Part shown: one piece after another, positions 8,365 to 17,091 of the stretch
How positions within the stretch are numbered: position 1 is the first letter of the stretch
How the letters are laid out: every line of letters starts with the position of its first letter
Origin: CAYNCE01 sp964522515
Lineage (GTDB): Bacteria; Patescibacteriota; Patescibacteriia; UBA2196
Assembly (NCBI GenBank): GCA_964522515.1
Contig: CAZFWC010000007.1
Location: 1 to 32,616 of the forward strand
DNA: 32,616 nucleotides
Direction: 5' to 3'
Position numbers and translations under genes: made by a program
Notes under the pieces: model-generated
What the model was told of the DNA's origin: nothing
The model's input: the letters and a program-made list of their open reading frames with translations, nothing else
The model's database searches: none

Positions 8365-9603
8365 TCATTTTAATTTAGATAGATATAAAATTGCTAAAAT
8401 TAATCTATATAAAATTCTGGCAAAAATAACACCCCATAAACCAAAATAATAAATAAAAATAAATAATAAAAATATTTGGATTATAGAACTATAAATATTT
8501 ATTTTGTATAGTTCTTTTTGTTTATGCTGAGATTTTAAGTAGACATCGCCTAAATTTATAAAGGCCAAAAGGACCAAACTTAATCCAAACACCTGACTAT
8601 AAAAAACACTACCCAAATATTGTGGAAATAATAATTTAAAAATTATAGGTGCTAAAAACCAATATGCTGTGACAATTAAAATTAAAACAATAAAAAATTG
8701 CCACATTTTTTTATAAATATTTTTTTTAATTTCCTCACTAGATTTTTCAGCAAATTTTGGTAAAGCTAAAATGCCAACATTCTTAAACACTCCTTTAATT
8801 TGTTCGGGCATAGCTACAGCTATAGAATAAATAGCTAACTCTGCTGGACCAACAAAATGCCACGCAAGCAACTTATCAATTTGTGACGCCACTACCCCAA
8901 TCACACTCATCAAACTCAAATGTTTCCCATAAGAGATCGTGTCAGGATCTTCTTTTTTATTTTCAATATATTTTAAAGATAATTTTAAAAGAATTAATCT
9001 TAATAAAGTATAACTTGCTAAATATACAAATAAAATTGCAAATAAATTTTTTGTAAAATAAAGTGTAATAAAAATTGATAAAGAAGCAATTATCTTAATA
9101 GATATTCCATATTTTGAAGAAACTTCAAATTTTTTTTTGCCTTGCAATAAAGATCCGTATAATGCAAATGAGTCCATGAAAGGAATAAAAATAGCGGAAA
9201 TTAAAAAAGCAAACATTAATTCAATATTCCCTTGAAAATAATAATATCCAGATAATCCTAAACTTGTTAAACCACCAAATAAGCCCCAGCGAATTTTTAA
9301 TTTTAAAGCCGGTAAAAAAGAGCCATCATTTCCTTGCGCAACAGAACGAGTAATCGCAGTTCCCATTCCAGATAAAGTTGGAATTGCTAAAAGTCCAAGT
9401 AAAGACAAAATATATTTATAAGTGCCATAAGTTTCTTTTGGCAATAAATTAGCAAAAGCAATTGCTAATAAAAAAACAGACAGAGAAGAAATTATCTGTC
9501 CAAATGTTAACCAAAAACCTCCTTTAGCCAAATACACCATATCAGTTTTAGTATATTTTTCAGATTTGCGAAGAAATCTATAAATTTTTTCTTTTATAAA
9601 CAT
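8365..9603 (-). CDS. Polysaccharide (Wzx-like) flippase, MATE/MOP superfamily
   Basis: This 412-aa, very hydrophobic protein has about 12 predicted membrane helices and the opening YLAKGGFWLTFGQIISSLSVFLLAIAF, which is characteristic of Polysacc_synt/Wzx flippases. Such proteins move undecaprenyl-linked oligosaccharides across the cytoplasmic membrane. A conserved-looking ATYGTYKY-type motif is present as KETYGTYKYI, and the central IDKLLAWHFVGPAELAIYSIA segment is typical of the family. It lies 43 bp downstream of the glycosylphosphotransferase on the same strand, an expected pairing for a Wzx/Wzy-dependent pathway. Confidence 0.9.
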   Translation of the reverse strand: MFIKEKIYRFLRKSEKYTKTDMVYLAKGGFWLTFGQIISSLSVFLLAIAFANLLPKETYGTYKYILSLLGLLAIPTLSGMGTAITRSVAQGNDGSFLPALKLKIRWGLFGGLTSLGLSGYYYFQGNIELMFAFLISAIFIPFMDSFALYGSLLQGKKKFEVSSKYGISIKIIASLSIFITLYFTKNLFAILFVYLASYTLLRLILLKLSLKYIENKKEDPDTISYGKHLSLMSVIGVVASQIDKLLAWHFVGPAELAIYSIAVAMPEQIKGVFKNVGILALPKFAEKSSEEIKKNIYKKMWQFFIVLILIVTAYWFLAPIIFKLLFPQYLGSVFYSQVFGLSLVLLAFINLGDVYLKSQHKQKELYKINIYSSIIQIFLLFIFIYYFGLWGVIFARILYRLILAILYLSKLK

Positions 9604-9646
9604 AAAATATAATTTACTATTTTACTAAGTAACTATTTTACTTAAT

Positions 9647-11032
9647 TTACTGCCCTCCACCTGATAAAACTGTTTTGATAGTTTTCAATAAAATTGAAAT
9701 ATCTAAAATAAATGAACGGTTTTTAATATAATATAAATCATATTGTAATTTTTCCAAAGCGTCTTTTTCACTTGCTCCATAAGGAAAATTAATTTGCGCC
9801 CAACCAGTTAAGCCAGGTTTTACAAGTAATCTTTCATTATAATATGGAATTTTCTTTTCCAATTTTTCAATAAATTCCGGGCGTTCTGGTCGCGGACCAA
9901 TAAAACTCATTTCGCCACGCAAAACATTTATTAATTGCGGAATTTCATCAATTCTGGTTTTACGCATAAATCTGCCACTGCGAGTTATTCTTGGATCATT
10001 TTTTATTGCCCATTGTGGTCCATTTATTTCTGCGTTTTTACTCATTGTTCTAATTTTAACAGCTAAAAATTTTTTGCCTCGTTTTCCAGTTCGTTGTTGC
10101 GTAAATAAAAAATCTCCAGGACTATTTAATTTAACAATTGCGTAAATAAAAGGTAAAAAAGGTAAAGATAAAATTAACAAAACAATAGAAAATAAAATAT
10201 CCATAAATCTTTTAACAATTTCAAAAATTATTTTCTGGCTTTCTTTTAAATTTTCCAAAAACCAAATCTGTCCAATTGTATCAACTGGAATTCTGTTTGT
10301 AAATTTTTCCACAAAACTTGGCAAATCCCAAAAAGAAATTTTTAATGGGATACATTCGTATAATTTATTTACTAACTCAGGATTTTGATGAGGATTTAAA
10401 GCAGTAATAATACTTTTAATTTTTTTAATTTTTACAAGACCAGCAAACGAGTGAGGGGGATTAATAATTTCTATTAAATGCGAATCTTGCGAATAATTAT
10501 GCAAATTTTGCGAATTATCTGAAATAATCGCTACTACTTTAAATCCAAGTTGAGGTTTTGAATTTATTTCTTTTGCTAATTTTAAAGTTAAATCACTTAA
10601 TCCAATAATTAAAATATTATTTTGCCAAGGTTTAATTTTAACTAATAAATTAAAAATTTGACGCCAAGCTACAAATAAAACAATTAAAATAATTAACTCT
10701 AAAAACAAATTAGTTTTAGGTGCGATTCCTGGTTTTAAAATATAAAAATAAGCAATTGCAATTCCAACGCACCAACCTAATGCTTTGAATAAAGTTGAAT
10801 AAAAAGTTGTATTATTTTTTGCAATTTGTAAACTATAAATTCCAGAAATATAAAAAATAATTAACCAAATTGCAAAAATTAATGTAAAAGGCAAAAAATG
10901 CTGCTGCCATTTTTCTGGGCTTACAGATTCTTGATAACGGATTAATAAAGTCAGCCACAAAGAAAGATAAAGAATTCCAATATCTCCGATAAACAAAATA
11001 AAATATTTAATTTTTTGATAAATATTATTCAT
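9647..11032 (-). CDS. Exopolysaccharide polyprenyl glycosylphosphotransferase (WbaP/CpsE-like)
   Basis: This 461-aa protein is a membrane initiating transferase that moves a sugar-1-phosphate to undecaprenyl phosphate. The N-terminus has four or five membrane helices, then a Rossmann-like CoA-binding-type domain (NILIIGLSDLTLKLA), a further hydrophobic segment (FSIVLLILSLPFLPFIYAIV) and the C-terminal Bac_transf domain. Diagnostic motifs are FLFTQQRTGKRGK, KIRTM, DPRITRSGRFMRKTRIDEIPQ, FIGPRPERPEF and KPGLTGWAQ. It is full length. It is transcribed away from the Wzy-like gene from overlapping divergent promoters and precedes the flippase, so it should supply the first step of the glycan made here. 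The segment NPPHSFAGLVK may be repeat-derived, but I could not establish a second copy. Confidence 0.93.
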   Translation of the reverse strand: MNNIYQKIKYFILFIGDIGILYLSLWLTLLIRYQESVSPEKWQQHFLPFTLIFAIWLIIFYISGIYSLQIAKNNTTFYSTLFKALGWCVGIAIAYFYILKPGIAPKTNLFLELIILIVLFVAWRQIFNLLVKIKPWQNNILIIGLSDLTLKLAKEINSKPQLGFKVVAIISDNSQNLHNYSQDSHLIEIINPPHSFAGLVKIKKIKSIITALNPHQNPELVNKLYECIPLKISFWDLPSFVEKFTNRIPVDTIGQIWFLENLKESQKIIFEIVKRFMDILFSIVLLILSLPFLPFIYAIVKLNSPGDFLFTQQRTGKRGKKFLAVKIRTMSKNAEINGPQWAIKNDPRITRSGRFMRKTRIDEIPQLINVLRGEMSFIGPRPERPEFIEKLEKKIPYYNERLLVKPGLTGWAQINFPYGASEKDALEKLQYDLYYIKNRSFILDISILLKTIKTVLSGGGQ

Positions 11033-11066
11033 AAAATTTTATAAAATAATTATTAAAGCTACTTTA

Positions 11067-11095
11067 ATTATACACTTTTGTCAAGATTTCAACAA
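11067..11095 (-). promoter_or_regulatory. Putative - strand promoter of the glycosylphosphotransferase gene
   Basis: On the - strand, TTGTTG (11095-11090), a 17-nt spacer and a perfect TATAAT (11072-11067) precede the ATG at 11032 by about 28 nt of leader. It overlaps the + strand promoter at 11078-11106, so the two polymerases would compete. Confidence 0.55.
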
Positions 11096-11106
11096 TATGT
11101 TATAAT
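11078..11106 (+). promoter_or_regulatory. Putative leaderless promoter of the Wzy-like gene
   Basis: TTGTCA (11078-11083), a 17-nt spacer and TATAAT (11101-11106) lie so that only TATTTT separates the -10 from the ATG at 11113. Transcription would start at or next to the A of ATG. Confidence 0.65.
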
Positions 11107-11112
11107 TATTTT

Positions 11113-13338
11113 ATGCAAAATCAAAAAATTTCCAAATATTTAAACTGGGCGTTAAAAGGAATTTTGTATTTAATTTTAGTTACTCCGCTTTTGATAAATT
11201 CAAAATTTATTTTTCCTTTTATCACTACAAAAACAATGTTTTTTAGAATTGCTGTTGAAATCGCAATTTTAATTTATGTTGCTTTAATAATGATCGCGCC
11301 AAAATTTAGACCTAAACTAAATAAACTTTCTTGGGCAATTATTATTTTTGGAGGAATTATTTTACTCACAGGAATTACAGGAGTTGATTTTTATAAAACA
11401 TTTTGGGGAACAATTGAAAGGGGAGAAGGATTTTTAACAATCGCGCATTTAATTATTTATTTTTTGCTTTTATCGTGGACATTTAAATCTAAAAAAGAAA
11501 TTTTAAATTATATTACAGTGGCGGTTGGAGTTGGTTTGTTTGTTGATTTGTATGCAATTTTTCAACGCGCGCAAGTGCAAGAATTCTTTTTGTTTGGAAA
11601 AATAATTCATTCCGGCGAAGGCAGATTGTCAGCAACAATTGGAAACGCCGCGTTTTTAGGAGCGTTTTCGTTAGCTCAATTTTTTTTAAGTTTATTATTA
11701 TTTTTAAAAAGAAAACAGTGGTGGTGGAAAATTATTACTGGTTTGGCAATGTTTGTTAATTTGTATGTTTTGTATCAAACACAAACTCGTGGTTCTGCGA
11801 TTGGATTAATTATTGCTTCAATTTTAACTTGTGTATTTTATTTTGCGAAAAGTCCAGACAAAATAAAAAAGAAAATTGCTGGAATATTTTTATTAATTAT
11901 TATTTTATTTAGTTCAGCAGTTTGGTTTGGCAAAAATAAAGATTGGGTTCGAAAAAGTCCTACTTTACGCCGTTTAACAAGTATTTCACGAACAGACATT
12001 ACAACAGAATCTCGTTTATCTGCTTGGGACACTTCTTGGAACGGTTGGAAAGACAGATTTTTTCTAGGTTACGGCTGGGAAAATTATAATATTGCGTTTA
12101 ATAAATATTTTCCAGCAAATATTTTTAAAGACGCTGGTTCACAGCTTTGGTTTGACAGAGCGCACAACACAATTTTTGATGTAGCGGTCGCGACTGGAAT
12201 TTTTGGTTTAATTTGTTATTTAATAATTTTTGGATTAGCTCTTTATTATTTATTTAAAAATATTAAAAAAGATTTTGACTTTTCAGTGATTTTAATCGCA
12301 TTATTAGTAGCGCATTTTTTGCAAAACATTTTTGTGTTTGATGTTTTATCAACTTATATTATTTTATTTTTAGTTTTTGCAAGTGTTGTAATTAATAATT
12401 TTGAAAATAATGAAATAGAAAATCAGGAAATTCAACATAAAAAATCTGAATTTAATATCTTAATTTTTGCTATTGTTTTTATTTTAATATTTTTTTCTAA
12501 TTATATTTTTAACGTAAAACCAATACAAGCAAATATAAAAGGAGTTGAAGCTTTAATTTCAGCAAGAATGAATCAAGAAAATAAAGCAGTTGAAATATTT
12601 CAAAACGCAATTAATATGAAAACTTATCAAACTCCAGAATTACGACAAAAGCTTGGGGACAATATTATTTCGTATAATAAAACTCAAAATAATTTAAGCA
12701 AAATTGAAGTTCATAATAATTTTAAAATTGCAATTAAAGAATTAGAAAATAATATTAAAGATCACAAATACGATGTGCAAAATTATATGTATTTAGCTGC
12801 AATTTTAAATAAAGCCGCGCAGTATGATTTAAATTATTTAAATCAAGTTATTGATTGGTGTGAAAAAGCTTTAGTTTTGTCTCCAACGCGTCCGCAAATT
12901 TATTTTGAAATGGGGCAAGCAGAAGCAAGCCGTAAAAATTTTGACAAAGCAATTGAATATTTTGAAAAAGGCGTTGCTTTAAATCCAGACACAATAGAGT
13001 CGCATTGGAATTTATTAACAATTTATATAATTGCTGGACAAGATGAAAATGTTGAAAAAGAAAAAAATTTAATGTTGTCTAAAAATTATGATTTTGAAAG
13101 TTTGAATAATTTAAATCGTTTGTATAATATTTATTTATCAATTGGAGACAAAAATAAATTAGTTGAAATTTTAGAAAAAATTGTTATTATTGAACCAAAC
13201 GGAATTAATTACGCGCGTTTAGCAGCTGTTTATAAAGAAATTGGGAATTACATAAAAGCAAAATCCGCTGTTGAAAAAGCTGTTGAACTTGATCCATCGT
13301 TGAAAGCAGAAGCAGAAAAATTTATTCAAACTTTATAA
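11113..13338 (+). CDS. O-antigen ligase/polymerase (Wzy-like) with C-terminal TPR repeats
   Basis: This 741-aa protein has an N-terminal half of about 11-12 membrane helices with the O-antigen ligase/polymerase (Wzy_C) region, including LYQTQTRGSAIGLI, a long outward-facing loop (SRTDITTESRLSAWDTSWNGWKD region) and a RAHNTIFDVAVATG segment typical of WaaL/Wzy_C. After the last helix (about residue 465) comes a soluble region with tetratricopeptide repeats, such as PQIYFEMGQAEASRKNFDKA and a terminal NYARLAAVYKEIGNYIKAK copy. It would polymerise or ligate the lipid-linked repeat units; the TPRs may bind a partner. Fusion of Wzy_C to TPRs is a known architecture. The start at 11113 is fixed by a promoter whose -10 ends 6 nt upstream. 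Confidence 0.9.
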   Translation: MQNQKISKYLNWALKGILYLILVTPLLINSKFIFPFITTKTMFFRIAVEIAILIYVALIMIAPKFRPKLNKLSWAIIIFGGIILLTGITGVDFYKTFWGTIERGEGFLTIAHLIIYFLLLSWTFKSKKEILNYITVAVGVGLFVDLYAIFQRAQVQEFFLFGKIIHSGEGRLSATIGNAAFLGAFSLAQFFLSLLLFLKRKQWWWKIITGLAMFVNLYVLYQTQTRGSAIGLIIASILTCVFYFAKSPDKIKKKIAGIFLLIIILFSSAVWFGKNKDWVRKSPTLRRLTSISRTDITTESRLSAWDTSWNGWKDRFFLGYGWENYNIAFNKYFPANIFKDAGSQLWFDRAHNTIFDVAVATGIFGLICYLIIFGLALYYLFKNIKKDFDFSVILIALLVAHFLQNIFVFDVLSTYIILFLVFASVVINNFENNEIENQEIQHKKSEFNILIFAIVFILIFFSNYIFNVKPIQANIKGVEALISARMNQENKAVEIFQNAINMKTYQTPELRQKLGDNIISYNKTQNNLSKIEVHNNFKIAIKELENNIKDHKYDVQNYMYLAAILNKAAQYDLNYLNQVIDWCEKALVLSPTRPQIYFEMGQAEASRKNFDKAIEYFEKGVALNPDTIESHWNLLTIYIIAGQDENVEKEKNLMLSKNYDFESLNNLNRLYNIYLSIGDKNKLVEILEKIVIIEPNGINYARLAAVYKEIGNYIKAKSAVEKAVELDPSLKAEAEKFIQTL

Positions 13339-13353
13339 TAATAAATTAAATAG

Positions 13354-13430
13354 CACGCGAATTTCCACAATTGCCTAAAATTAACGCGAATTTTTATTCT
13401 GGTAAATTTTGGATATTCTGGTAATTCGTG
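13354..13430. repeat. Intergenic repeat with imperfect inverted ends
   Basis: Between the Wzy-like and subtilase genes, CACGCGAATT (13354-13363) is matched in inverse by AATTCGTG (13423-13430). An internal ACGCGAATTTTT copy and two TTCTGGTAA copies lie between them. It looks like a degenerate dispersed repeat. No convincing promoter for the subtilase gene is visible in the rest of the gap. Confidence 0.5.
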
Positions 13431-13457
13431 TTCTAAATTAATTTGTAAAAATATAAA

Positions 13458-15683
13458 ATGTTAAATTATAAAAAATCCAAAAAAAAATTACTTTATTACT
13501 TTATTACTATATTATTATTTTTAGTTTGTTTTAATTTTGTTAATATAGTAAATGCATCAACACAAAAAAAATTAGCCAATCACAAATCTGGCGAGCTTTT
13601 AGTAAAATTAAAAAATAGTTCAGAAATTTATAAATTCAAATTTAATAATGACAAAGAATTAAATAATTTAATTAATTTTTATAATTCTCAACAAGATGTT
13701 GAATATTCAGAACCAAATTATATTTACAAAGCTTCAATTGAACCGCTTGACGCGTACTATCCGCAACAACATTATTTACGACAAATAAAAGCACATCAAG
13801 CTTGGAACACAACAACTGGAAGTCAAAATATCACAATTGCAATTATTGATTCTGGTGTTGATATTGATCACCCTGATTTAAAAAATAATATTTGGATTAA
13901 TAAAAATGAAATTCCAAACAATGGAATTGATGATGATGAAAATGGTTTTACAGATGATGTAGAAGGCTGGGATTTTATTGAAAATTCAAATGATCCAAAT
14001 CCTAAATTAAAAGAAAATTATTCAAAAGTTGCAATTAAACACGGAACAGTTGTTGCTGGAATTGCTGCCGCTCAAAGTGGAAATTATCAAGGAGTAGTTG
14101 GAGTAACTTGGAATTCAAAAATAATGTGTTTAAGAGTTTTAGATGCTACTGGAATTGGCGACACTTTAACTGTTGCTCGAGCAATTGACTACGCGCGAGA
14201 ACAAAAAGCAGATATTATAAATTTAAGTTTTGTTGGGCAAGGAAAAAGTTTAACATTGGAAAAAGCAATTCAACGAGCGCACGACTCAGGAATTTTAATT
14301 GTAGCGGCAGGTGGCAACGAAGTTTCATCTGGAATAAATTTAGATAAAACACCAGAGTATCCTGTTTGTCACGACGGACCAAATGGAGAAAACTGGGTGA
14401 TTGGAGTTGCGTCTGTAAGCAACAATGAAAAACTTGGTAGCTTTTCAAATTTTGGTCAAAAAAATATTGATTTAACAGCGCCTGGTGTAAATTTATTTAG
14501 CGCAGTTTATCAAAATGATGATGATTTAAATTTTAAAAAATATTATGAATCAGGTTGGACAGGAACTTCTGTTTCCGCGCCACAAGTTGCAGGAGCAGTT
14601 GCTTTAATTAAATCAATTAATCCAGAATTATCTTTACAACAAATTAAAGAAATTTTATTAAGCTCTGCTGATAATATTGACGCAAAAAATGACCCAAAAT
14701 ATAAAAATCTTTTAGGAAAAGGAATTTTAAATGTTCACAAAGCGGTTTTGCAAGCTGTGTATAAAAAACCAGATCAAACTGTTGTTGCAAATAAAATTAT
14801 TACTTCGCCTGCAAAATTTGGAGGTCCTCACATTCGTATTTTTAAAAAATCAAATTTACAAAATCAATTTTTTGCGTTTGAAGAAAATTTTCAAGGCAGT
14901 TTAAGTTTAGCTTCTGGAAATTTAGATTTAGAAAATAACGCAACTGCAGAAATTGTTGTTGGGCTTGGAGCCGGAACTTATCCTTGGGTAAAAATTTTTA
15001 ATCAAGATAGTAATTTACAAAATCAATTTTTAGCTTATAATGAAAATTTTCGTGGCGGAGTTGAGGTTGCTTTAGGAGATGTGAACGGAAATGGGAATTT
15101 AGAAATAATTACAGGAGCTGGAGAAGGGGGTGGTCCGCACATTAGAATATTTGATAAAAACGGAATTTTAATAAATCATTTTTTTGCTTTTGAAAAAAGT
15201 AATCGTTCTGGTGTTAAAATTGCTTCAGCAGATGTAAATCAAGATGGGAAAGATGAAATAATTGTTGTAAAAAAATCAGATCCATCTGAAATTAAAATTT
15301 TTGATTTAAAAGGAGAATTAGTTAATAAATTTTCAACAAATTTATTTGGAAATATTAGTTTGTCTGCTGGAGATATAAATAAAGACGGGAAAGCTGAAAT
15401 AATTATTGGCGCTGGAAAGGGGAGTGAGCCGTTTGTAAAAATATTTGATAAAAATGGAAATTTGCAAAATGAATTTTTAGCTTATCATCCAAATTTTCGC
15501 GGTGGAGTTTTTGTTTCAATTGGTAACGCTGACGCAGACGGGAATTTGGAAATAATTACAGGAGCTGGTGTTGGCGGAGGTCCACACATTCGTGTTTTTG
15601 ATAATCAAGGTAATTTAAAATTTCATTTTTTTGCTTACGATGAAAAATTTAGAGGCGGGGTAAGAGTTAGTGTTGAAAAATAA
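13458..15683 (+). CDS. Secreted subtilisin-like serine protease (S8) with C-terminal repeat propeller
   Basis: This 741-aa protein begins with a basic stretch and a hydrophobic signal segment (LLYYFITILLFLVCFNFV), so it is exported and possibly anchored. Residues about 45-90 look like a short propeptide (GELLVKLKNS). The catalytic triad is visible: Asp131 (AIIDSGVDIDHPDL), His195 (KHGTVVAG) and Ser371 (GTSVSAPQVAG), with an AAGGN oxyanion segment. From about residue 453 to the end, six repeats of about 40-50 residues follow the pattern IRIFD-NG-L-NQFFAY-NFRGGV, with DVNGNGNLEIITGAG-type metal-binding loops; this matches FG-GAP/VCBS beta-propeller repeats. It would act at or outside the cell surface. 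It sits inside the glycan locus between the polymerase and sugar-nucleotide genes, so processing or display of a surface protein is plausible. Substrate unknown. Confidence 0.92.
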   Translation: MLNYKKSKKKLLYYFITILLFLVCFNFVNIVNASTQKKLANHKSGELLVKLKNSSEIYKFKFNNDKELNNLINFYNSQQDVEYSEPNYIYKASIEPLDAYYPQQHYLRQIKAHQAWNTTTGSQNITIAIIDSGVDIDHPDLKNNIWINKNEIPNNGIDDDENGFTDDVEGWDFIENSNDPNPKLKENYSKVAIKHGTVVAGIAAAQSGNYQGVVGVTWNSKIMCLRVLDATGIGDTLTVARAIDYAREQKADIINLSFVGQGKSLTLEKAIQRAHDSGILIVAAGGNEVSSGINLDKTPEYPVCHDGPNGENWVIGVASVSNNEKLGSFSNFGQKNIDLTAPGVNLFSAVYQNDDDLNFKKYYESGWTGTSVSAPQVAGAVALIKSINPELSLQQIKEILLSSADNIDAKNDPKYKNLLGKGILNVHKAVLQAVYKKPDQTVVANKIITSPAKFGGPHIRIFKKSNLQNQFFAFEENFQGSLSLASGNLDLENNATAEIVVGLGAGTYPWVKIFNQDSNLQNQFLAYNENFRGGVEVALGDVNGNGNLEIITGAGEGGGPHIRIFDKNGILINHFFAFEKSNRSGVKIASADVNQDGKDEIIVVKKSDPSEIKIFDLKGELVNKFSTNLFGNISLSAGDINKDGKAEIIIGAGKGSEPFVKIFDKNGNLQNEFLAYHPNFRGGVFVSIGNADADGNLEIITGAGVGGGPHIRVFDNQGNLKFHFFAYDEKFRGGVRVSVEK

Positions 15684-15739
15684 AAATTTGCTAAAATAAT
15701 TTAAAAGTTTTATAATTAATTTAAATAATTTATATTAGA

Positions 15740-15803
15740 CAGATCCTTCATTCCGACCCAACCCTAATCCCGAGCACTCGGGACTGTCGGAATTCAGGAT
15801 GAC
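15740..15803. repeat. Dispersed palindromic repeat (CAGATCC...GGATGAC type, long form)
   Basis: This 64-bp element has the same ends as the 36-bp copy at 2062-2097 and a TCCCGAGCACTCGGGA palindrome (15768-15783). It also contains TTCCGAC/GTCGGAA inverted arms. It ends immediately before the TACAAT hexamer that precedes the decarboxylase start. Confidence 0.8.
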
Positions 15804-15815
15804 TACAATTATTTT

Positions 15816-16826
15816 ATGAACAAAATCCTACCATCTGGAAAACCAAATATTTTAATTACTGGCGGAGCTGGTTTTATTGGCTCACATTTAGCTGATGCTT
15901 TAGTTAAAGAAAATCATATCATTGTGGTTGATAATTTTATTACTGGTTCTGAACAAAATATTAATCATCTTTTACAAAATCCTAATTTTGAATTTATTAA
16001 ACACGATTTAACAAAACCATTTGATTTGCTTAAATTTCCAGAACTTAAAAAATTTAAAGTTGAGTTGCAAGGTGTTCAGGAAATTTATCATTTAGCTTGT
16101 CCAACTTCTCCAAAAGAATATAACAAATATCCAATTGAAACTTTAATGACAAATTCTTATGGAACTTGGAACGCTTTGGAAATTGCAAAACAGTTTCAAT
16201 CTAAATTTTTATTTTTATCATCTTCTTCAATTTACGGCGACTTAGAATCTGATCAATTAATTAAAGAAGATAATTGGGGGCACACAAATCCAATTGGTCC
16301 GCGATCTTGTTACAACGAAGGAAAAAGATTTGCTGAAAGTTTAATAACAAATTACAATAAAAAATTTAGCGTGAACACAAAAATTGCTAGAATATTTAAT
16401 ACTTTTGGTCCACGAATGAAAATTAATGACGCTAGGATGATTCCTGATTTTATTTTGTCTGCGTTAAACAATAAAGACATAATAATTTTCGGTAAAGAAA
16501 CTGACACAGGAAGTTATTGTTTTATTGAAGATTTAATTGAAGCTTTAATTAGATTAATTAAAAGCGAAACAAATGTTCCTGTTAATTTAGGTAGCGCTGA
16601 TAAAATTAAATTAGTTGATGTCGCAAAATTAATAATTCAACTTACAAATTCAAAATCTGAAATTAAATTTGAAGATTATCAAGAATATTCTGCAAAACAA
16701 CAATTAATTCCTGATATTTCTTTAGCAAAACAAGAAATTGATTGGTTTCCAATTGTGTCTTTAGAAGATGGTTTAAAAAAGACAATTAATGATATGAAAG
16801 TTAAAATTAGAGAATATAAGGCTTAA
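15816..16826 (+). CDS. NAD-dependent epimerase/dehydratase, UDP-glucuronate decarboxylase-like
   Basis: This 336-aa extended SDR has the NAD-binding GGAGFIGSHLADAL and an acidic VVDNF after strand 2. The active-site set is SSSSIYGD with Tyr/Lys in RSCYNEGKRFAE. The segment YHLACPTSPKEYNKYPIETLMTN and the GPRSCYNEGKR motif are closest to UDP-glucuronate decarboxylases (UXS), which make UDP-xylose from UDP-glucuronate. Other nucleotide-sugar epimerases remain possible. The C-terminal part has the usual PVNLGSADKI and DISLAKQEIDWFP features. It closes the glycan locus and would supply a donor for the glycosyltransferases. A TACAAT hexamer ends 6 nt before the ATG, but no good -35 is seen. Confidence 0.88.
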   Translation: MNKILPSGKPNILITGGAGFIGSHLADALVKENHIIVVDNFITGSEQNINHLLQNPNFEFIKHDLTKPFDLLKFPELKKFKVELQGVQEIYHLACPTSPKEYNKYPIETLMTNSYGTWNALEIAKQFQSKFLFLSSSSIYGDLESDQLIKEDNWGHTNPIGPRSCYNEGKRFAESLITNYNKKFSVNTKIARIFNTFGPRMKINDARMIPDFILSALNNKDIIIFGKETDTGSYCFIEDLIEALIRLIKSETNVPVNLGSADKIKLVDVAKLIIQLTNSKSEIKFEDYQEYSAKQQLIPDISLAKQEIDWFPIVSLEDGLKKTINDMKVKIREYKA

Positions 16827-16882
16827 AAAATGAATAATTAATAATGAATGGTGAATAATTATTTATTAAAATATTTTAAAAT

Positions 16883-16910
16883 GTTGGCTCCATCCCTCTT
16901 GGGTGGAGCC
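16883..16910. repeat. TGGCTCCA-type stem-loop repeat, copy 1
   Basis: The arms GGCTCCA(T)CCC and GGGTGGAGCC close over a TCTT loop (16886-16910). The 28-nt segment is identical to 32552-32579 at the far end of the window, so it is a dispersed repeat. Confidence 0.8.
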
Positions 16911-16953
16911 GGTTTGTTGCTTTAGTAAAATTTATTTAGTTGACTTAACAAGA

Positions 16954-17005
16954 TGGCTCCACGCGTGAGCGATGGAGCCAACTCAAAATGGAGCCTTTTT
17001 GTCTT
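16954..17005. terminator. TGGCTCCA stem-loop cluster, possible + strand terminator
   Basis: TGGCTCCA (16954-16961) pairs with TGGAGCCA (16973-16980), with CGC/GCG stacked inside around a GTGA loop. A second TGGAGCC (16989-16995) followed by TTTTTGTCTTTTTT could pair with the same left arm and act as a rho-independent terminator. The wider gap 16827-17057 holds no gene; it also has a short (TGAATAAT)-like tandem patch at 16830-16860. Confidence 0.5.
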
Positions 17006-17039
17006 TTTTATTTAATCTAATGTTAGCTTAAATATTAAC

Positions 17040-17048
17040 TTATCCACA
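17040..17048 (+). promoter_or_regulatory. Perfect DnaA-box sequence TTATCCACA
   Basis: TTATCCACA equals the consensus DnaA box and is the only perfect copy I saw in the window. It lies 9 nt upstream of the -35 hexamer of the candidate RNA promoter at 17058. One box is not an origin; a transcription-control role or chance are both possible. Confidence 0.35.
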
Positions 17049-17057
17049 GTTTCGGGC

Positions 17058-17086
17058 TTGACAACTTTTTAATAGTGTGTTATATT
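17058..17086 (+). promoter_or_regulatory. Strong sigma70-type promoter of candidate RNA A
   Basis: A perfect TTGACA (17058-17063), a 17-nt spacer and TATATT (17081-17086) point into a region without a credible protein gene. Predicted initiation at about 17092-17094 coincides with the first base pairs of a long 5' hairpin. Confidence 0.75.
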
Positions 17087-17091
17087 AATAA

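Noticed and set aside
17040..17048. Replication origin
   Set aside because: Only one perfect DnaA box was seen, and no dnaA, dnaN or gyr gene is near.
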